Shown: positions 48,246 to 61,299, counted from the stretch's first letter. The stretch is 64,000 nucleotides of DNA from Toxonevra muliebris (GCA_963691655.1 OY829326.1:108411388-108475387), one strand, 5' to 3'. Notes: generated by a model not told the origin, from the letters alone. Translations and numbers: made by a program.

Positions 48246-49535
48246 TACAGGGTGACAATCGTAAAGTGACGCACACATTTCAGCAGTTATTTTCAAAAGG
48301 ACGTACTTCCATTAAGTACAATTAAGTGTTAACATTGCTGAATATATAAGCATTCATTTGAACCCCACCTCATTCAATATAACCTCTTTTAGCCTGCACA
48401 CATGCCTTCAATCGATCCGGAAATCGTAGGACTGTTCGCCGCAGGACTTCCTGATCAATTTCAGTCCAGGCTTTCTCTAATGAATTTGTCAGTGACTCCA
48501 GACTGTGGTGTTGAGATGCACAAGCCTTACTTTCTAAAATACTCCAAAAAGAGTAGTCCATTGGATTCAAGTCTGGGGAGTATGGTGGCCATTCTTGAGA
48601 TGTTATGAATCCAGAAAAATTGTCTTTTATCCATGTTTGCGTTAATTTTGCCATGTGGGAAGGTGCAGAATCTTGCTGGAAAGTCCAGTTTTCATTTCCA
48701 AATGTATAATGGGCCCAGGGAAGAACATGTTCATTTAAAATGCTCCGATAAACAACCTGGTCAATTTTAACACCCTCTTCAACGAATATTAGAGGGGTTC
48801 TGGCATTAGCGAAAACTCCAGCCCATACCATAACGGAAGCTGGCTTTTGAGCTCGGCCAACAGTCTTATTTTGTTGCGATGATGATGTTAGCCACATTCG
48901 GTCATTTTGCGCATTGAAATGTTGTTCAACCGTGAAATTTTTTCATCTGTAAACAAGATATTTTTAACATTTTTTAACACGGAGGAGCGTAGCAACGCCT
49001 TGCATCTTGCAGTCGCAAATCTTTCTTTTTTTGTGTCAGATCTTGAGCTTTTCGGAGCTTGTACGGCTTAAGATTAAGCTTTGATTTTGCAATGATTCGC
49101 ACTGTTTCACGGTTTACTCCCACTTCCTTAGCGATTTTTCTCGTTGAGCGCCTTGGATTTCGCTTGATTCGTTTACGAATTTTTTCTGTTAAACCAGTAG
49201 TGGCAACTGTTGAAAATTTTCCCCGGTCTCTATCTCCAAAACCCTCAGTTTCATTATATCGAATAATAGCTCGGTCTACCGTACGACTTCACAAATTTAA
49301 AGCCTTTGCAATTTGACGACTACTATAATTTGCCAAATGAAATTTCATAATTTCACGACGAATATTTTCCTTGTCCATTTTTATGGAAATTTCAAAATGT
49401 AATAACAAAAATTCAAATGAAATTAAAAACAAAGCCAATGATGAATGAATTTACTTTTTAAATTTAAGTAACGGTAAATGGCAAAGCTTGCTGCACAGTA
49501 TTAAACTTGCGTCACTTTACAATTGTCACCCTGTA
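48246..49535. mobile_element. maT-like (DD37D) transposon
   Basis: It begins CAGGGTGACAATCGTAAAGT after TA (48246-47) and ends with the inverse, ACTTTACAATTGTCACCCTG, before TA (49534-35). The element is 1286 bp. The same ends bound the copy at 62122-62857. Confidence 0.9.
48370..49378 (-). pseudogene. maT-like transposase, one stop and two frameshifts
   Basis: It starts M-D-K-E-N-I-R-R-E-I at 49378. The helix-turn-helix region reads S-R-Q-I-A-K-A-L-N-L and is followed by a TGA where the 62-kb copy has TCA (Ser). A second DNA-binding block (R-K-R-I-K-R-N-P-R-R) follows. One-base losses occur near 48990 and just after L-F-T-D-E-K (first Asp). The core continues F-Q-Q-D-S-A-P-S-H (second Asp) and S-P-D-L-N-P-M-D-Y-S (third Asp) exactly 37 residues on, which is the maT DD37D spacing. 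The last 175 codons are fully open, so decay is slight. Confidence 0.9.
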
Positions 49536-52500
49536 TAGCTTACATTCTACTTATTCCTTGAACTGTTAATAATGCAAATAAAATGTGTCATGGGACACAC
49601 TGTAAAAGTGAAAGTAAGTACAGTGAATTTGGCAAAATAGAGATGATGCGAGTGTGCCTGAACACCAATCACCTTCAAAACATTGTACTCGTTGAGGAGC
49701 TGTAAATTAAGTACGATGATTTTGAAAGTTCTATAAGATATCATACAAAGTTTTACTAAGATTTTTATCAACATATCTTATCGGACAGCCCTTACTAGAT
49801 TGACTACATTCAAGGCACGAAATCAGAAATAAATTCAGAAACTTCTGTCAGATTACTCGAATATGCTCTTAAAAATAACTGCGTGATTTATACACAAATA
49901 CATTTACCTACTTGTAAATAAATAAATAAACACAATCAATATACAAAATTCTTTTAAAGAATAATAACTATAATTAAAATCGGTCGCGCAACTAAAAATG
50001 TAGTTGAAGGTTATCTAAAATAAATAAAAATTAAGTAACACCTCATTGTATTAAATTGTTTAAAAATTATTGAATACTTGGCATCGCCTTTACAAAAAAG
50101 CCAGAACTTTGGCACACTTTACAAAATCCGGTATTAATCTAATTAAAATAAAAATAACTTATGGAGAAAAATTTCTAAAAAACATAGATATTAATATCTC
50201 GGCTTCAAACAACAAAGGAAATGCCACGTCCATTTAATACGAGGTTTAAATTTATTACTTAAAACTTAACTTAATATTTATAATTTTGCTTTTACTTTTT
50301 AAGTTTTAATTCGAGATTTTGCAATTTATTGCAATTAAAATTTTATGCATTTATGATAACATAATTTTCATAATTAAATTCAAGGACTACATATAAATAA
50401 GTTATTTTTTATATCTAACATAAATAATAAAAAATAATTATAACAACTAAATATTGTAGCCCACAATAAACACAAAAAGCTGGAACCTTTTTTTAAAAGA
50501 AGTTTGCTTTCAATAGGTACTTTTGCCTGTAGCAATGTGAATTAATATTAAATGTAATGTAATACATAAAAGTGACCCAAAAATGTGCGAGTAATTCATA
50601 ATCGCCGATGACTCAATTACTCAAAAATTATAAATATTTAATAACGTTTCTTTCTGAATGTATATCGAATTCATGCTTTGTTTATAACAAACTGAAATGT
50701 GTGCTGTCATTAAATGTGCAACCTTCATTCATTTAATTTATTTTCGCAAAATTGTCGCCACATTGGCATAAACAAAAAACGTTAAAAATTAACACGTTAT
50801 GTGTTAATGTCATGAAATTAATTAATTTATATATTTAAACTGAATTATGAATATGACAGTTCAACTTCCACAATGATAATTGTATGCATCAACGAATGAT
50901 AAAATTTAAGTTTAAAAATATGTCACTATGGCACTGAAATGGAAACACAACGTATTCAAAGCAATCCTTGAGGATCAGCAGCTGCTGGTTAACATTCCCA
51001 TTTCCAAAAGCCCAATTATTAATTACACTTTGATCGAATACAATGTCATTGCTCTGCATGAGCATTTAACTACATGTTGTCAAATGTTGTTTGAATTGTC
51101 GCTTATTGAAGGTTAAAACTTTTTAAAAATAAAGGATCAAATAAAAATGTAACTACAATTTACATTTCTGCAATTATTAATTACACTTTGATCGAATACA
51201 ATGTCATTTCCAAGTGTAAAATTAATTACATATTCTGTCAAGAGTTGTCTTTGTACTTCTTTGAAGGACATATCTGTGCATATGCGTTAATCCAATTTAA
51301 ATTAACCTTGGTTTAAATACTATCAACTTAAGTCAATCCCTTTCGCGCAGCATGGCAATTTCAAATCGAAATTGTGGGAGTTTTTGATGTCCATGTTAAG
51401 TTACTGATTAAATTTTAAAGTCTCGTTTTTTATCACTGCATTACACAAACCAATTAAATTTAAATTGTATGTATCTATCAAGCAACTAATAACACTGGAT
51501 TACAGTGAAAATATAATATGAACCAAAGTATGTTTTCTAAACTAATTCGAGGTCGCAGAACAAAAAAATCACACGCAATTTTTTTTTTTCTATAGGAAAG
51601 TTTTCGAGATATGACAAAATAACGGTTTTTCAGGTAGAGAAAGTCGAATATTTTTGCATTCTAAAGACTACAATATGCCAGCTGAATAAAAAATTTGTGA
51701 AAATATAAAGCAATTTATTACATAATACAAATTGATTGGTCTGATTGTTGTACATAAAATATGTTAATGTAACATTTCGATATTATATTTAAGACCTTTG
51801 AAATATTTAGTCTTAAATTCTTTGCAATATTTAATCTTAGATTAGATAAAATATAAATTTCCTTGATAAAATTTAGTTGAAACATTTATTTTTTTTAATT
51901 TCTATTTAATATTTGATATTGTAATTGCCTAAATATCCCCGTTTTTACCGGTATTTTTCTTAATTTTAAAGTTAGCAACCGGTTTTTTTTCAAATTGCTA
52001 CTATTTGAAATCGAAAACCGGTTTTTGAAAAAAGTCGAATAATTGAACACGCTATTAATCAAACATACAATATATAAGACTGTATGCCTTAATACAATAC
52101 ATGATTCATTTGCAATAAATATAAAAATTCTTAATTATAAAAAAAATATTCTTATCTGCAAATTTTTGTTTTAGGTTTCCCCATTTGCGTTCATACTAAT
52201 GCCAAAAAAAATTTCAAAAGTCTTATCAACATATATTTCAATTTACAAACTCAAATCTCTTTGAATTTAAGCAAAATACTTTTGCTATTTTTTTCGAAAC
52301 AATACAGAATTAAATTTAATTTATTTATTTATACCTTTATTTATACACTGGTAAACAAAATAGTCGCTTAAAACGCCATTAAAAATGAAAATGCATAAAA
52401 AAAATTTAATTTTCCTTATATGTTGCCCTCTAACTCCGGTATTCCTTAAGATTTATTATCAATTTATATAACGTTGTAAGCATCTAAATGTCTTCTTTTG

Positions 52501-52869
52501 AATAACATATAAAAACTTACTCATCAGATAAATAAAAATAAAGTTACAGGCAAATATATGCTTTAACCTATCGAAAATTGGTTTTTCGGCCGTAAGATTT
52601 TGAGGGTCAATTCAAAATTCTGAGTATGCAGTTTTTTTCTGCTTGATTAGACCTACGACACGTGCAAACCTCGAAAAAGTATATTGACGATTTTTTTTTG
52701 TCACACATCCATAAAGCTGAAATTGAACATTCATAAAACTTTGCATGAAGTTACTCGAGTTTCAGTAGCTGTAATAACCACAGCAGTCAATTGATGGAAA
52801 CAGTACATGGTTCCATGAATTTCTCGACTTTTATCTATGGGATAAATCACCTCATCTCACCGAGATTTG
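49536..52869. other. Intergenic, AT-rich
   Basis: No supported gene. Contains a partial tandem duplication at 51010-51260. An open frame at 50928-51116 (+) overlaps the first copy and has no recognisable domain. Confidence 0.45.
51010..51260. repeat. 160-bp tandem duplication with a 38-bp perfect core
   Basis: ATTATTAATTACACTTTGAT with its continuation TCGAATACAATGTCATT is identical at about 51014-51050 and 51174-51210. The downstream halves (TACATGTTGTCAA and TACATATTCTGTCAA) are related but diverged. Confidence 0.75.
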
Positions 52870-53350
52870 GTTATGTCCACAATATTCTCTCTGACCAGGC
52901 TACAGAGAAGTGTGTGCCTGGGTATCACTGGTGCAATGTGTACTACATTAGGTGATGCCCTCAATGACTTGTCTGAGTTGCTTCCTCTAGATCTTCAAAT
53001 CCGTAAAGAAGCCATGAGAGCGACCTACAGACACCGGTTAAATTAAGTCTGGCATGTCGAGGTGGATATAGGCACATTCAGATATACCATCAGCTGTCAG
53101 TGCAGTGCCCACTGTTTTTGATGCCCGTGGACATCATGTGTCTTGTATCCGCTTCGGAAGACGATATGATATGAGGTTCCCGGAACGTTATCAATGGTTA
53201 AGTTCAGAAGTCGTACTCCAGGGTCTCCGTCATGTGTTCTATACCGACAGATCCAAAACTTCAAACCGTAATGGATTCGGTTGGTTCTTGGACGATGAGA
53301 CCAAGTACTCTTTTATCACTGGACAGATGGCGACAATCTTTTTAACGGCA
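52870..53350 (+). pseudogene. LINE ORF2 fragment: RT C-terminal region and RNase H start
   Basis: The plus strand reads L-Q-R-S-V-C-L-G-I-T-G-A-M, then L-L-P-L-D-L-Q-I-R-K-E-A-M-R-A. After frame shifts it reads V-F-Y-T-D-R-S-K-T (RNase H first-Asp motif, G to R) and G-W-F-L-D-D-E. It is truncated before the RNase H Glu, where another transposon remnant begins. The arrangement fits the I/R1/LOA-type LINEs. Confidence 0.65.
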
Positions 53351-53385
53351 GGGCGGGAACCCATTTAAGGCATAACTTGCTGTGT

Positions 53386-53750
53386 TTTGCAACAGTATTT
53401 CACGACCACTTTTGAACCGCTCGTGCCACTGGTGAACGACCGTAGTCTTTAGAGAATCGTTGCCGAAACACTTTTCCAACATTTACAACGTTCGCGCACC
53501 ATTGAATCCGTTTTTTACGTAAAATTTATTACAATACAATTTAATAAAATTGTAAAAAATCGCCAACACACACAGAGATAGATGTACACTTGGCTACGTT
53601 ACTTTTGCAAATGTTAAGCTATGATGCTAAGATTTAGAGGGAATGTCAACAACAGATGTACCAACTTAACTTAAAAAACAGAACTTAAATCGGAACGATG
53701 AGAGCGCCACACGGTGGTTATTCCGGGAACTTTTTGATCAAGGTGGTATA
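53386..53750 (-). pseudogene. mariner-like transposase N-terminal remnant
   Basis: Minus-strand residues M-L-E-K-C-F-G-N-D-S-L-K then W-H-E-R-F-K-S-G-R-E form the second helix-turn-helix of a mariner-type transposase (the SETMAR / FLJ37770-like N-terminus). The other end shows CACACGGTGGTTATTCCGGG and AACTTTTTGATC, as in a mariner TIR region (53705-53745). The catalytic half is absent. Confidence 0.55.
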
Positions 53751-54179
53751 CCAGCACAAACAAAGTATTTTAATATCAGCTGTCTTGCTTTGTTTGCGGA
53801 ATTGAAATAATGGATCTATTAACTATCAACGATTTCGAGTGAAATATGACGTAGTCTTTACCTGCGTAAAAAATTGAAAGTCGCTGGTAGCGACCTCTAT
53901 TTTCCTAATTTCGGATTTTTTGGTCTTGGTCTTTTTGTTTTGAGCCAAGCTTCATAATCCACACTAGCGAGGGTTGATATTTGGAAAAAAAAAATATTTT
54001 TTAATCACACTGCTGTGAAGTTCATTCGATTCTACAAAATGACACCAATCGATATTACCTGTGCAGTCAAAATTGGAACTGACCTCTCTGCATCATTTTA
54101 TACGTTAAGAAGTTTCAAACAAAATGATTTCCCATTGTATAACTTTTTCAGTCTTCAAATTTCAAGCTTAAAACATTAA

Positions 54180-54770
54180 CATCTCCAACACTATGCATAC
54201 GCAAATGATATTAAAATTATTTTCATCAGCTCCACGACATTAAGCAAAGCTTTCTCTTTCTTGGAATACGAGTCTCGTCGGGTAGATGTAGCATTGAACG
54301 TGAAATACCTTTTGTCACTAAACAAAGTCACAGTGTTTTGGAAAAAATGTTACTGTTGATATCTAGGGTCCAGCATTAACACCCACAAAAAGGTAAAAAT
54401 TTTTCAGATCAAACGAAAAAAAATCTTAGCAACAGGCAAAGAATCAGAGTCAGTAGCAGTCTCTCATTTTTCCCATTCTAGTGTATGTCGCTGAAACATG
54501 GACTATGACGGTCAATGACGAGAGGTTGTTGGAAGCATCTAAAAGGAAGAGAGTTCGCAGGATCTATGGTTTAATCTGCGAAGATGCACGCCGAAACTAG
54601 CATAGTCAAGCTAGGCTTGGTCATAATGAGCAAATAAAATCGCGGTGGAAACACTAGGTACAGGAAGACCTCACTCTATTCGGTCTAACCAACTGGAGCA
54701 AAGCTTTCTGAAGGCGGTCAATGAATATACAATTCAAGGACCAACGAATTGAATGAGATATTATTAATTT
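54180..54770 (+). pseudogene. RTE-type RT fragment (motif C and C-terminus)
   Basis: The plus strand reads Y-A-Y-A-N-D-I-K-I-I (RT motif C, Y-A-D-D changed to A-N-D) and A-F-S-F-L-E-Y-E-S. After frame changes it reads A-E-T-W-T-M-T-V-N-D-E-R-L-L and R-R-I-Y-G-L-I, the usual RTE C-terminal block. It is multiply broken and may belong to the same family as the endonuclease at 34690-35847. Confidence 0.65.
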
Positions 54771-56683
54771 ATAAGTTCAAGTGCGCTATAATTTTGGCAT
54801 AATAGTTACCAAAGTTTTTCGAATAATGATATTTTTTACTTTTTGTACTACAGTAATCATTTTTATTTCTCAAACTAATAAGAATAAAATAGATTTTCAA
54901 AAAAAAAGACCCATTTTCCCGGTTTTCCCATTTCCCTGGATTCATGCAGTAGCTATTCAACTTTGAACATAGGGCGCAATAATTGTGCACATTACTTTAG
55001 CTTGTAACAATCACCATAATTAACGTTTATTCGTGCATATGCTCTTTTAAAATTATTGTAGCAGTTGCAAATTCTATTAATTTAAAATTCATTATATTAA
55101 ATTAAAGAATAATTTCAAATCGCGTTCGTTTCTCAAGTCTTTCGTTTTGCACTTGCCAATTACTTGATAAAATCAGATAAAATGCCAAGAATCATTACAA
55201 AAATGTATGTATAGCAATTTTACAATAATTCTATAATCATTTTTCAAACATGCAAAATATATTTAAATTATTGTATGAAGCTTACATAGAATATTCAACA
55301 AACAATTGTAACTGCAAATTTCAAGTACGAAATTATAGAAAATAGTGTCTAAAATTTATATAGAAAATGTTGCACAAACTGTTTTTTAGTTTATAATATT
55401 TTATATAAAATGTACAATTAAGTTAGGTTGGCAATTTTATGGTGTAATTTTATTTAAATTTTATATAAATAGTTAAAAGTGTAAGAAAAACAAAAACATT
55501 TCAATCTTACCACTATTTATGCACTGAATTTTACAGCTTTATGTCATATGAAATTTAAGATTTGCTATTAAAAAATCACATCACATAAAATTATCAAATT
55601 ATTTATTAAAAAAAAATATAATAATAATAAAACAACGTGTGTATTTATAAATATAAAAATTATTAGCAAAATTTCTTTACGAAATCAGCAAACGCATTTG
55701 CAAAGAAAAATCAAAATCAAACAAAAAATATTTAAATAAAAATTAGACATGAAAGAAATGCAACAAATATTTAGCAAATCACGCACACAAAAAAAAATAT
55801 TTGTAACATTTTAATAATTAAACATGAATGACGTAGGATGACACGCTGAAGATGCTGAAGTTGCTGCAGATAATATTAAAAAATAAAAAAAAAACCGGTA
55901 TGTTTTTTGGCGCATATGGAGTTGGGGAAAAACCGCACTTGCTCGCACTCAATTCACTTTAATTCACATACAGCTACCAAACGCAAACCTACAGAAAAAA
56001 AACAAACACTTTAACCACAAAAACTTTTGGTTTATTTCAACTCTTCTGTTGTTTTTTTATTTTATTTTTTTTTTTTTTCTTAATTTTTGTGATTTTCATT
56101 TAGCGATTGCAACAAAAATATTTCATTTCACTTTGCACATGGGTGTGTGGAGTCGGTCTTATCGTTGTCGTTGTAGGTAACTTGTGAAAGATTCACGCGT
56201 AACTGAAGCATCAGCAACAAAAACAAAAATTTACTCATCATTCCAGGTTAATGAAAGTATTTCGTGTTGTTTATTATGTTTTTATGTTTGTTTTGAACGC
56301 AATCGTGAAAATAATAGTAGCAACAAAATAAAACAATAAAAAGTAGAAAAGAAACAAAAAGAAATGTAAGAGAATAAGCGAATGAATTCAAAGAAAGTTA
56401 AACAAAATTTAAGTGCACGCACACACACATACACACAAACATGGAATTTCACTTTACGCACCTCGTGCACAGTATGATGAAATGTTCGCAAATGTAATAA
56501 AATTAATCTTGAACTTCATATGTGCGTGTCATTCGTTATGTTGATATTAAAATAAATCCATTACAAAAACTTTTCTTTAGAATTTGATTCATTATATTTA
56601 AATCATTAAAATATTTTTTGAGTAATAGTTATAATTTCCATTGAGTTCTGTAGCTGCTAGATACACAACTACATTTATGTTTA
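54771..56683. other. Intergenic, AT-rich
   Basis: No gene. The T-run at 56060-56080 and CA-rich 56417-56440 are simple sequence. Confidence 0.45.
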
Positions 56684-57646
56684 TAAGGAGTGAGATCGAA
56701 AAAATCTTAACATATATAAAATTCAATTATTTTTAAACGGTTGATCTTAGAGTTTTGATTTTTTAATTGATAATATTTTACAAATTACAGAAAAATATAA
56801 CTTTTACAGTTCTAATCACTATTTATGAACTTGTGGACCTTTTTTGGTAAGCCTTCCATTAGAGATTTGATAGTTGTTTCAGACACTTTTTTGGAACAGT
56901 TTGCCCATCTCCTTTTAAAATCTTCGATATTTTGGGACACCTTTTTTGTGCTCTTTAAGTTTCTTTTCACAAGAGCTCAATATCTCTCCACTGGTCTTAG
57001 CTCCGAACAATTTGGAGGATTGGCCTCTCTTGGTACAAAAAAACTATGTTATTACTTTGGTACCACTCCAGAGCTTTCTTGCCGTAGTGACATGAAGCCA
57101 AATCGAGCCAAAAATATGTAGACACATTGTGCTCTCTTATGAAAGGAAGAAGTCTTTTTTTCAAACATTCTTTGATGTATATTTCGGTATTTATAGAGCC
57201 CACTGTAACAAATGACTTGCTTCTTTTGCCGTAACTGCATATAGCTTGCCATACTAGGAATTTTTTAGGAAATTTTGTCTACTTTTGGATTCTAAACTGT
57301 TCTTTGACATTTCCTCGATCATCAGCAACATAAAAATTTTCACCCGGAAGCTGCGTAAAATCTGCCAGTGCATATGTTTCGTCGTCCATTATACAACATG
57401 AATATTTTTGTATGAAATTTGATTTTAATTTCCGAGCCCTATTTTTGGCGTCTAAATTTTTTGCAGCATTCCTGTCTGGAACTTTTTGGGCTTTGTCAAA
57501 CTCACAATAAATCAACATGTCTATAATTAAAAATAACAACTGACATATTTTTCAAAGATAACTAGATCAAAGATATTTTTAAATTTTACACCCAAAAAAA
57601 TTATTAGGTAAAACGTGTGTTAAGATTTTTTCAATCTCACTCTTTA
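56684..57646. mobile_element. DD37E element, family G, copy A (internally deleted)
   Basis: TIRs GGAGTGAGATCGAAAAAATC (left) and the inverse ending ATCTCACTCTTTA (right), with TA at both boundaries. It is 963 bp against about 1267 bp for copy B without its insert. The transposase runs on the minus strand. Confidence 0.85.
56840..57520 (-). pseudogene. DD37E family G transposase, N-terminally deleted
   Basis: The minus strand reads C-C-I-M-D-D-E-T-Y (first Asp) and Q-L-P-G-E-N-F-Y, then a frame break near 57280. It then reads Y-I-K-E-C-L-K-K-R-L-L-P-F-I and W-L-D-L-A-S-C-H-Y-G-K (second Asp). The P-N-C-P-E-L-R-P-V-E Glu region is shifted out of frame near 57020. The first 80-100 codons with the DNA-binding domains are missing. 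It contains GCTCTATAAATACC, the undisturbed form of the site that carries a maT-like insertion in copy B. Confidence 0.8.
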
Positions 57647-58296
57647 TATTAAAACCCATTTCATTGAACCACACTTTTTTAAATTTAACTCAAGTAGAAG
57701 AGAAAGGATTTTCAGTGTTTCATATGGGAACACTGAAACTATATATATCTCAAATACTTAAATAATCATGCCTAATTCAACCAAATCAATTGATTGCTCT
57801 ACAAATTTGAACTTGTATGGAGGTTGCCAACTTTTTTGCCTTTGATATAAGATTCAAAATTTTTTATTCGAATCATTTTGCCGCACTGTGCAGAACAAAT
57901 AAAAACGAAAACTTAACGAATACAAGAATAAAAAAAAAAACACTATTAAATGAATTCCAATAATTGAAGTATCTAATAATAAAACTTTCTTTTGCTCTTC
58001 GGCAAAGTTTTCTTGCATTTCAAACATAGTAAAAGCTTTTAATTTTTACCTCTACTTATTTATTTTACTTCCGTATTTTTTTTTTTTTTTTTTTTTAATC
58101 TTTTTCATATACATTTTAAGCTTTTTTCGACGATGTACGTAGCAATTGAATTTCTTTTTGAATCGTTTTTTTTTTACTTTTATTTTTCATCGCTTATAAA
58201 TTTTATTTGCTTCTCTTCTTTGGAGTTTACTTTCGTCCAATTTTGCTGTTGTGTGTTATTGTTATTGTAATTTAACAATTTCATCAAGTGATTTAC
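57647..58296. other. Non-coding
   Basis: AT-rich with a T-run at 58078-58096. Nothing was recognised. Confidence 0.4.
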
Positions 58297-58468
58297 CTTC
58301 ATTCGCTGTCTGTATTTTGTGTACTGTATTTATTATCGTTAGTATTTTCAAAGTATTGACGTAGGCAAGAAGAAGCACACAAACCAAAACCAAAAGCAAA
58401 TCAAAGTTTAGAAGGGAGTGTTGGGGAACTGGCAATAAAAACACTGGTAGCTTCAAGCGGAAGAGCAT
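58297..58468 (-). CDS. Candidate first exon with a hydrophobic N-terminus
   Basis: From the ATG at 58468 the minus strand encodes M-L-F-R-L-K-L-P-V-F-L-L and later a strong hydrophobic core L-L-L-V-L-V-C-V-L-L-L-A-Y. It then reads T-I-I-N-T-V-H-K-I-Q-T-A-N-E before a GTAAAT donor at 58296-58291 (phase 1). It resembles a late signal peptide or signal anchor. Without splicing the frame stops 11 codons later. No downstream partner exon was identified, and chance cannot be excluded in DNA this AT-rich. GC is somewhat above the surroundings. Confidence 0.3.
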
Positions 58469-59289
58469 GTAATCATTTAAAATAATTATTTTATTTATTT
58501 ATAAAAGAGCAATCTCAGAAGTCGGACTCTTCACATCTTGTCAAACAAGATAGAAATATTTAAAATATTAAATAGAAATATGAAGTGGAATTAATATTCA
58601 TGAATAAACCAATAAAAGATTTTCACAAAGAGCTAAAGATATGTATTATCAGAAATGATACATAAATCTTATGAATCTAGTTTCCGAAATCACAAATAAG
58701 CAAAAACAAATTCGAAAATATATAGCACAATAGCGTACAAACTAAAACGTACTTCTTGACTTTGGAATTTATGCTCTTTTTTTTTGATCAGCAGCAAACG
58801 AAATTTGATTATTTGAATTTTGGATCTAACAATACAAATTCCAAAATCGCTAAAATAAAAATAAAAAGTTAAGATATTAAGTCAACACAATGCAACACTT
58901 TTCTAGCACCAGAGTAACACCCAAAAAAAATCACAGGAGACGTGCTCCTGAACAAGGAATTGTATCTGCAGTAAATGTTCATATTTTTGAGATATGACCT
59001 AGAGAAAATGGTAATTTAGATATTTTTTGATGAGGTACAGTATCGGAGGGTTTTTGGGATCAGGAAATTAATTTTTAAAGTTTCTTTTACCCTAAGACCA
59101 CCGCTAGGAAGCGCCACTTTGCTTTTTTCGCATACAAATGAGATATAGATTTTAAGGGTGGAGTTATTCATTCATTTTTGATGTTTATTTTATCCACAAT
59201 TTATGAAATTTACTTTATTTTAGTGATAAGAAAAAACAAAATTGTTTATTATACCCTACATATTCTACGTACAGTAGGGCCGTAGTCAA
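58469..59289. other. Non-coding
   Basis: AT-rich, nothing recognised. Confidence 0.4.
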
Positions 59290-59935
59290 GATTTGTTTTC
59301 GGAGGGGGTGGGGGGGGGTCGTAGTAGGGGTGCTCTGAGCAATAAAGGGTTAACGAATAAATTACATTTTAAGATTGTTTCCGAAAACTTTAGAGCTGAT
59401 CCACTACTAGTGCCCTACATAGTACATAAAATGGTTCCTAGTGTTTGGGAATGAAATTTTTATACTGAACACGAATCTCAGGTCAAAAATTTCCCACCAC
59501 GCCACGTTTTAGAAAAAATGGGATGGAAAACTCTAAAATAGAATTTTTGTCCATCTTTAAAAATTAGAGAGCTGAACACTGGCGTGTTACAAACTTCGAA
59601 ATCAAGAAATTGTAGGCTGAATCATGCCCTTCCAAATGAGCCCTAAACCCGAAACTTTAAATCAAAAACAGTTATGGACCTAGAAAAACTATAAATGCAG
59701 AATTGCTCAGCATCACCTTCTCTTTTTGTATTCAAAGTCAAACCTCATGTCAAAGAAAACAAATCGGATGTAGTCGCATAGTGTAACTAAGATTTAAAGC
59801 TTATTTTTTTATATTTGACTTTTTAGAAAGAAACCGATTTAAGTAAAAAATATTTAAAAACTGTTTAATAGATTTTATTTTGATTCTTTTTTCATCCACT
59901 GGCAATTAATATTAAAAAATAGAAGAAAGTTTCAA
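59290..59935 (+). repeat. Interspersed repeat R2, copy 2
   Basis: Matches 36872-37330 in two blocks (59325-59535 and 59806-59930). About 200 bp between them (about 59545-59790) is absent from the first copy. A G-rich run GGGGGTGGGGGGGGG lies near 59304. Confidence 0.6.
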
Positions 59936-61299
59936 CATTTCGGGTACAGGGTATCTAAAGTTTTGATCGAGTAACGCCCATAATTAGGCGTCATAGATAT
60001 AAGCAAAGCTACGGTTTTCCACACTATTTAATTCGATTATATGTTTAAAGTTAATGGTGATTGCTATAATAAGTATTTTAATCGGAGACCTTTAAGTCTA
60101 GTCCAACAATCTTTGAGAGTTTTCATTTACCGATCCCTTAATATTGTTTAGGTGTGATTCGACATACTACAAAAAGTTTCGGGACCTATGAAGGACCTAA
60201 GTGCTCCCCTTTTCCCTAGGCTGACAGTGTTTTCATTTCCCTAAAAAATCCTTCATGACCCAGGATCGAAGCCAGTATAACTTTATTTCTATTGAATAGC
60301 GTTGAAAGGGACCTCTGCTATAAATATGGAAGTTATTTTTCTCGTGGCTATGACTTTTTCAGTCCCAGCACTGCCATGTTCCATTTTAAACACATCTGTG
60401 TACCAAACCTGTGAATCGAGTTTAATTGTGAAATTTTTGTTTTTCGATATTTGAGGGCCACTTTTTCACAAAAATTTTCTGGAATATACATGAATTTAAC
60501 TCACAGAATCAGTGAGTTTCAGGCAAAGACTTCTCTTGTGCGTTGAAATGAATTAATGAGTGAAAACTAAGACGGATCGATTTGTATGGAAAATTACAAT
60601 ATTGTTATATTTAATCATAATGTATTTATTGGTTTTCATAGACTTTGACTGTCAACAGTTTTTTCATTGCAAATTAATACATATATTGTTGTTAAATTTT
60701 TTTAAACATATAAGAAACATAGAAACAAAACTTCAAACTTTTTAATTTGAAAAAAAAATCGAGCCCTCGTGTTCACGTAACTTTCCCAAATTAAATTTAT
60801 TTTCTTCTAGTTCTTATTGTTAATTATCCCAGTTGATTCGGTCTTTCAAATGAAAACCATATATTATTAGTTCTAATCAAATCAGACTGTAAGTGTTCAA
60901 CCAATTCGTTTGGCAACTGGCAAAAAATGTAAAATAAAACAAATTGTTCGGTGGAACTCTCTAGAAAACATGCTCTCAATCATTCAGTAGGTGAACTATG
61001 TCTGATGTCTTCAGCTTTTTTCTGATACACCAAAACTTTAATTCCAGTCAACAATTGTTAACCTCATGTGGCCAATAAAACTCGTAATTATGAAAAAGAA
61101 TATCGCAGCGTGATATTTTTGATTTATATGTACTGAAAGATTTGGAAAAATAATTATTGGGCCGTGTTTCATACACATATATTTTTACCTTAAAACCCCC
61201 ATTTTTATTAGAAGTAACCTGCAATAATTATCTTTCTTATGGAACAGTTCAGATTTCAAAATTGATTGTGGAAAATAATACTCATCTTTATATGTACAT
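59936..61299. other. Non-coding, unclassified
   Basis: No gene. Some parts (60080-60450) have mixed composition and may be old repeat. Confidence 0.35.

Noticed and set aside
48402..49316. Plus-strand frames across the maT-like element
   Set aside because: They are antisense to the transposase, which has the catalytic motifs.
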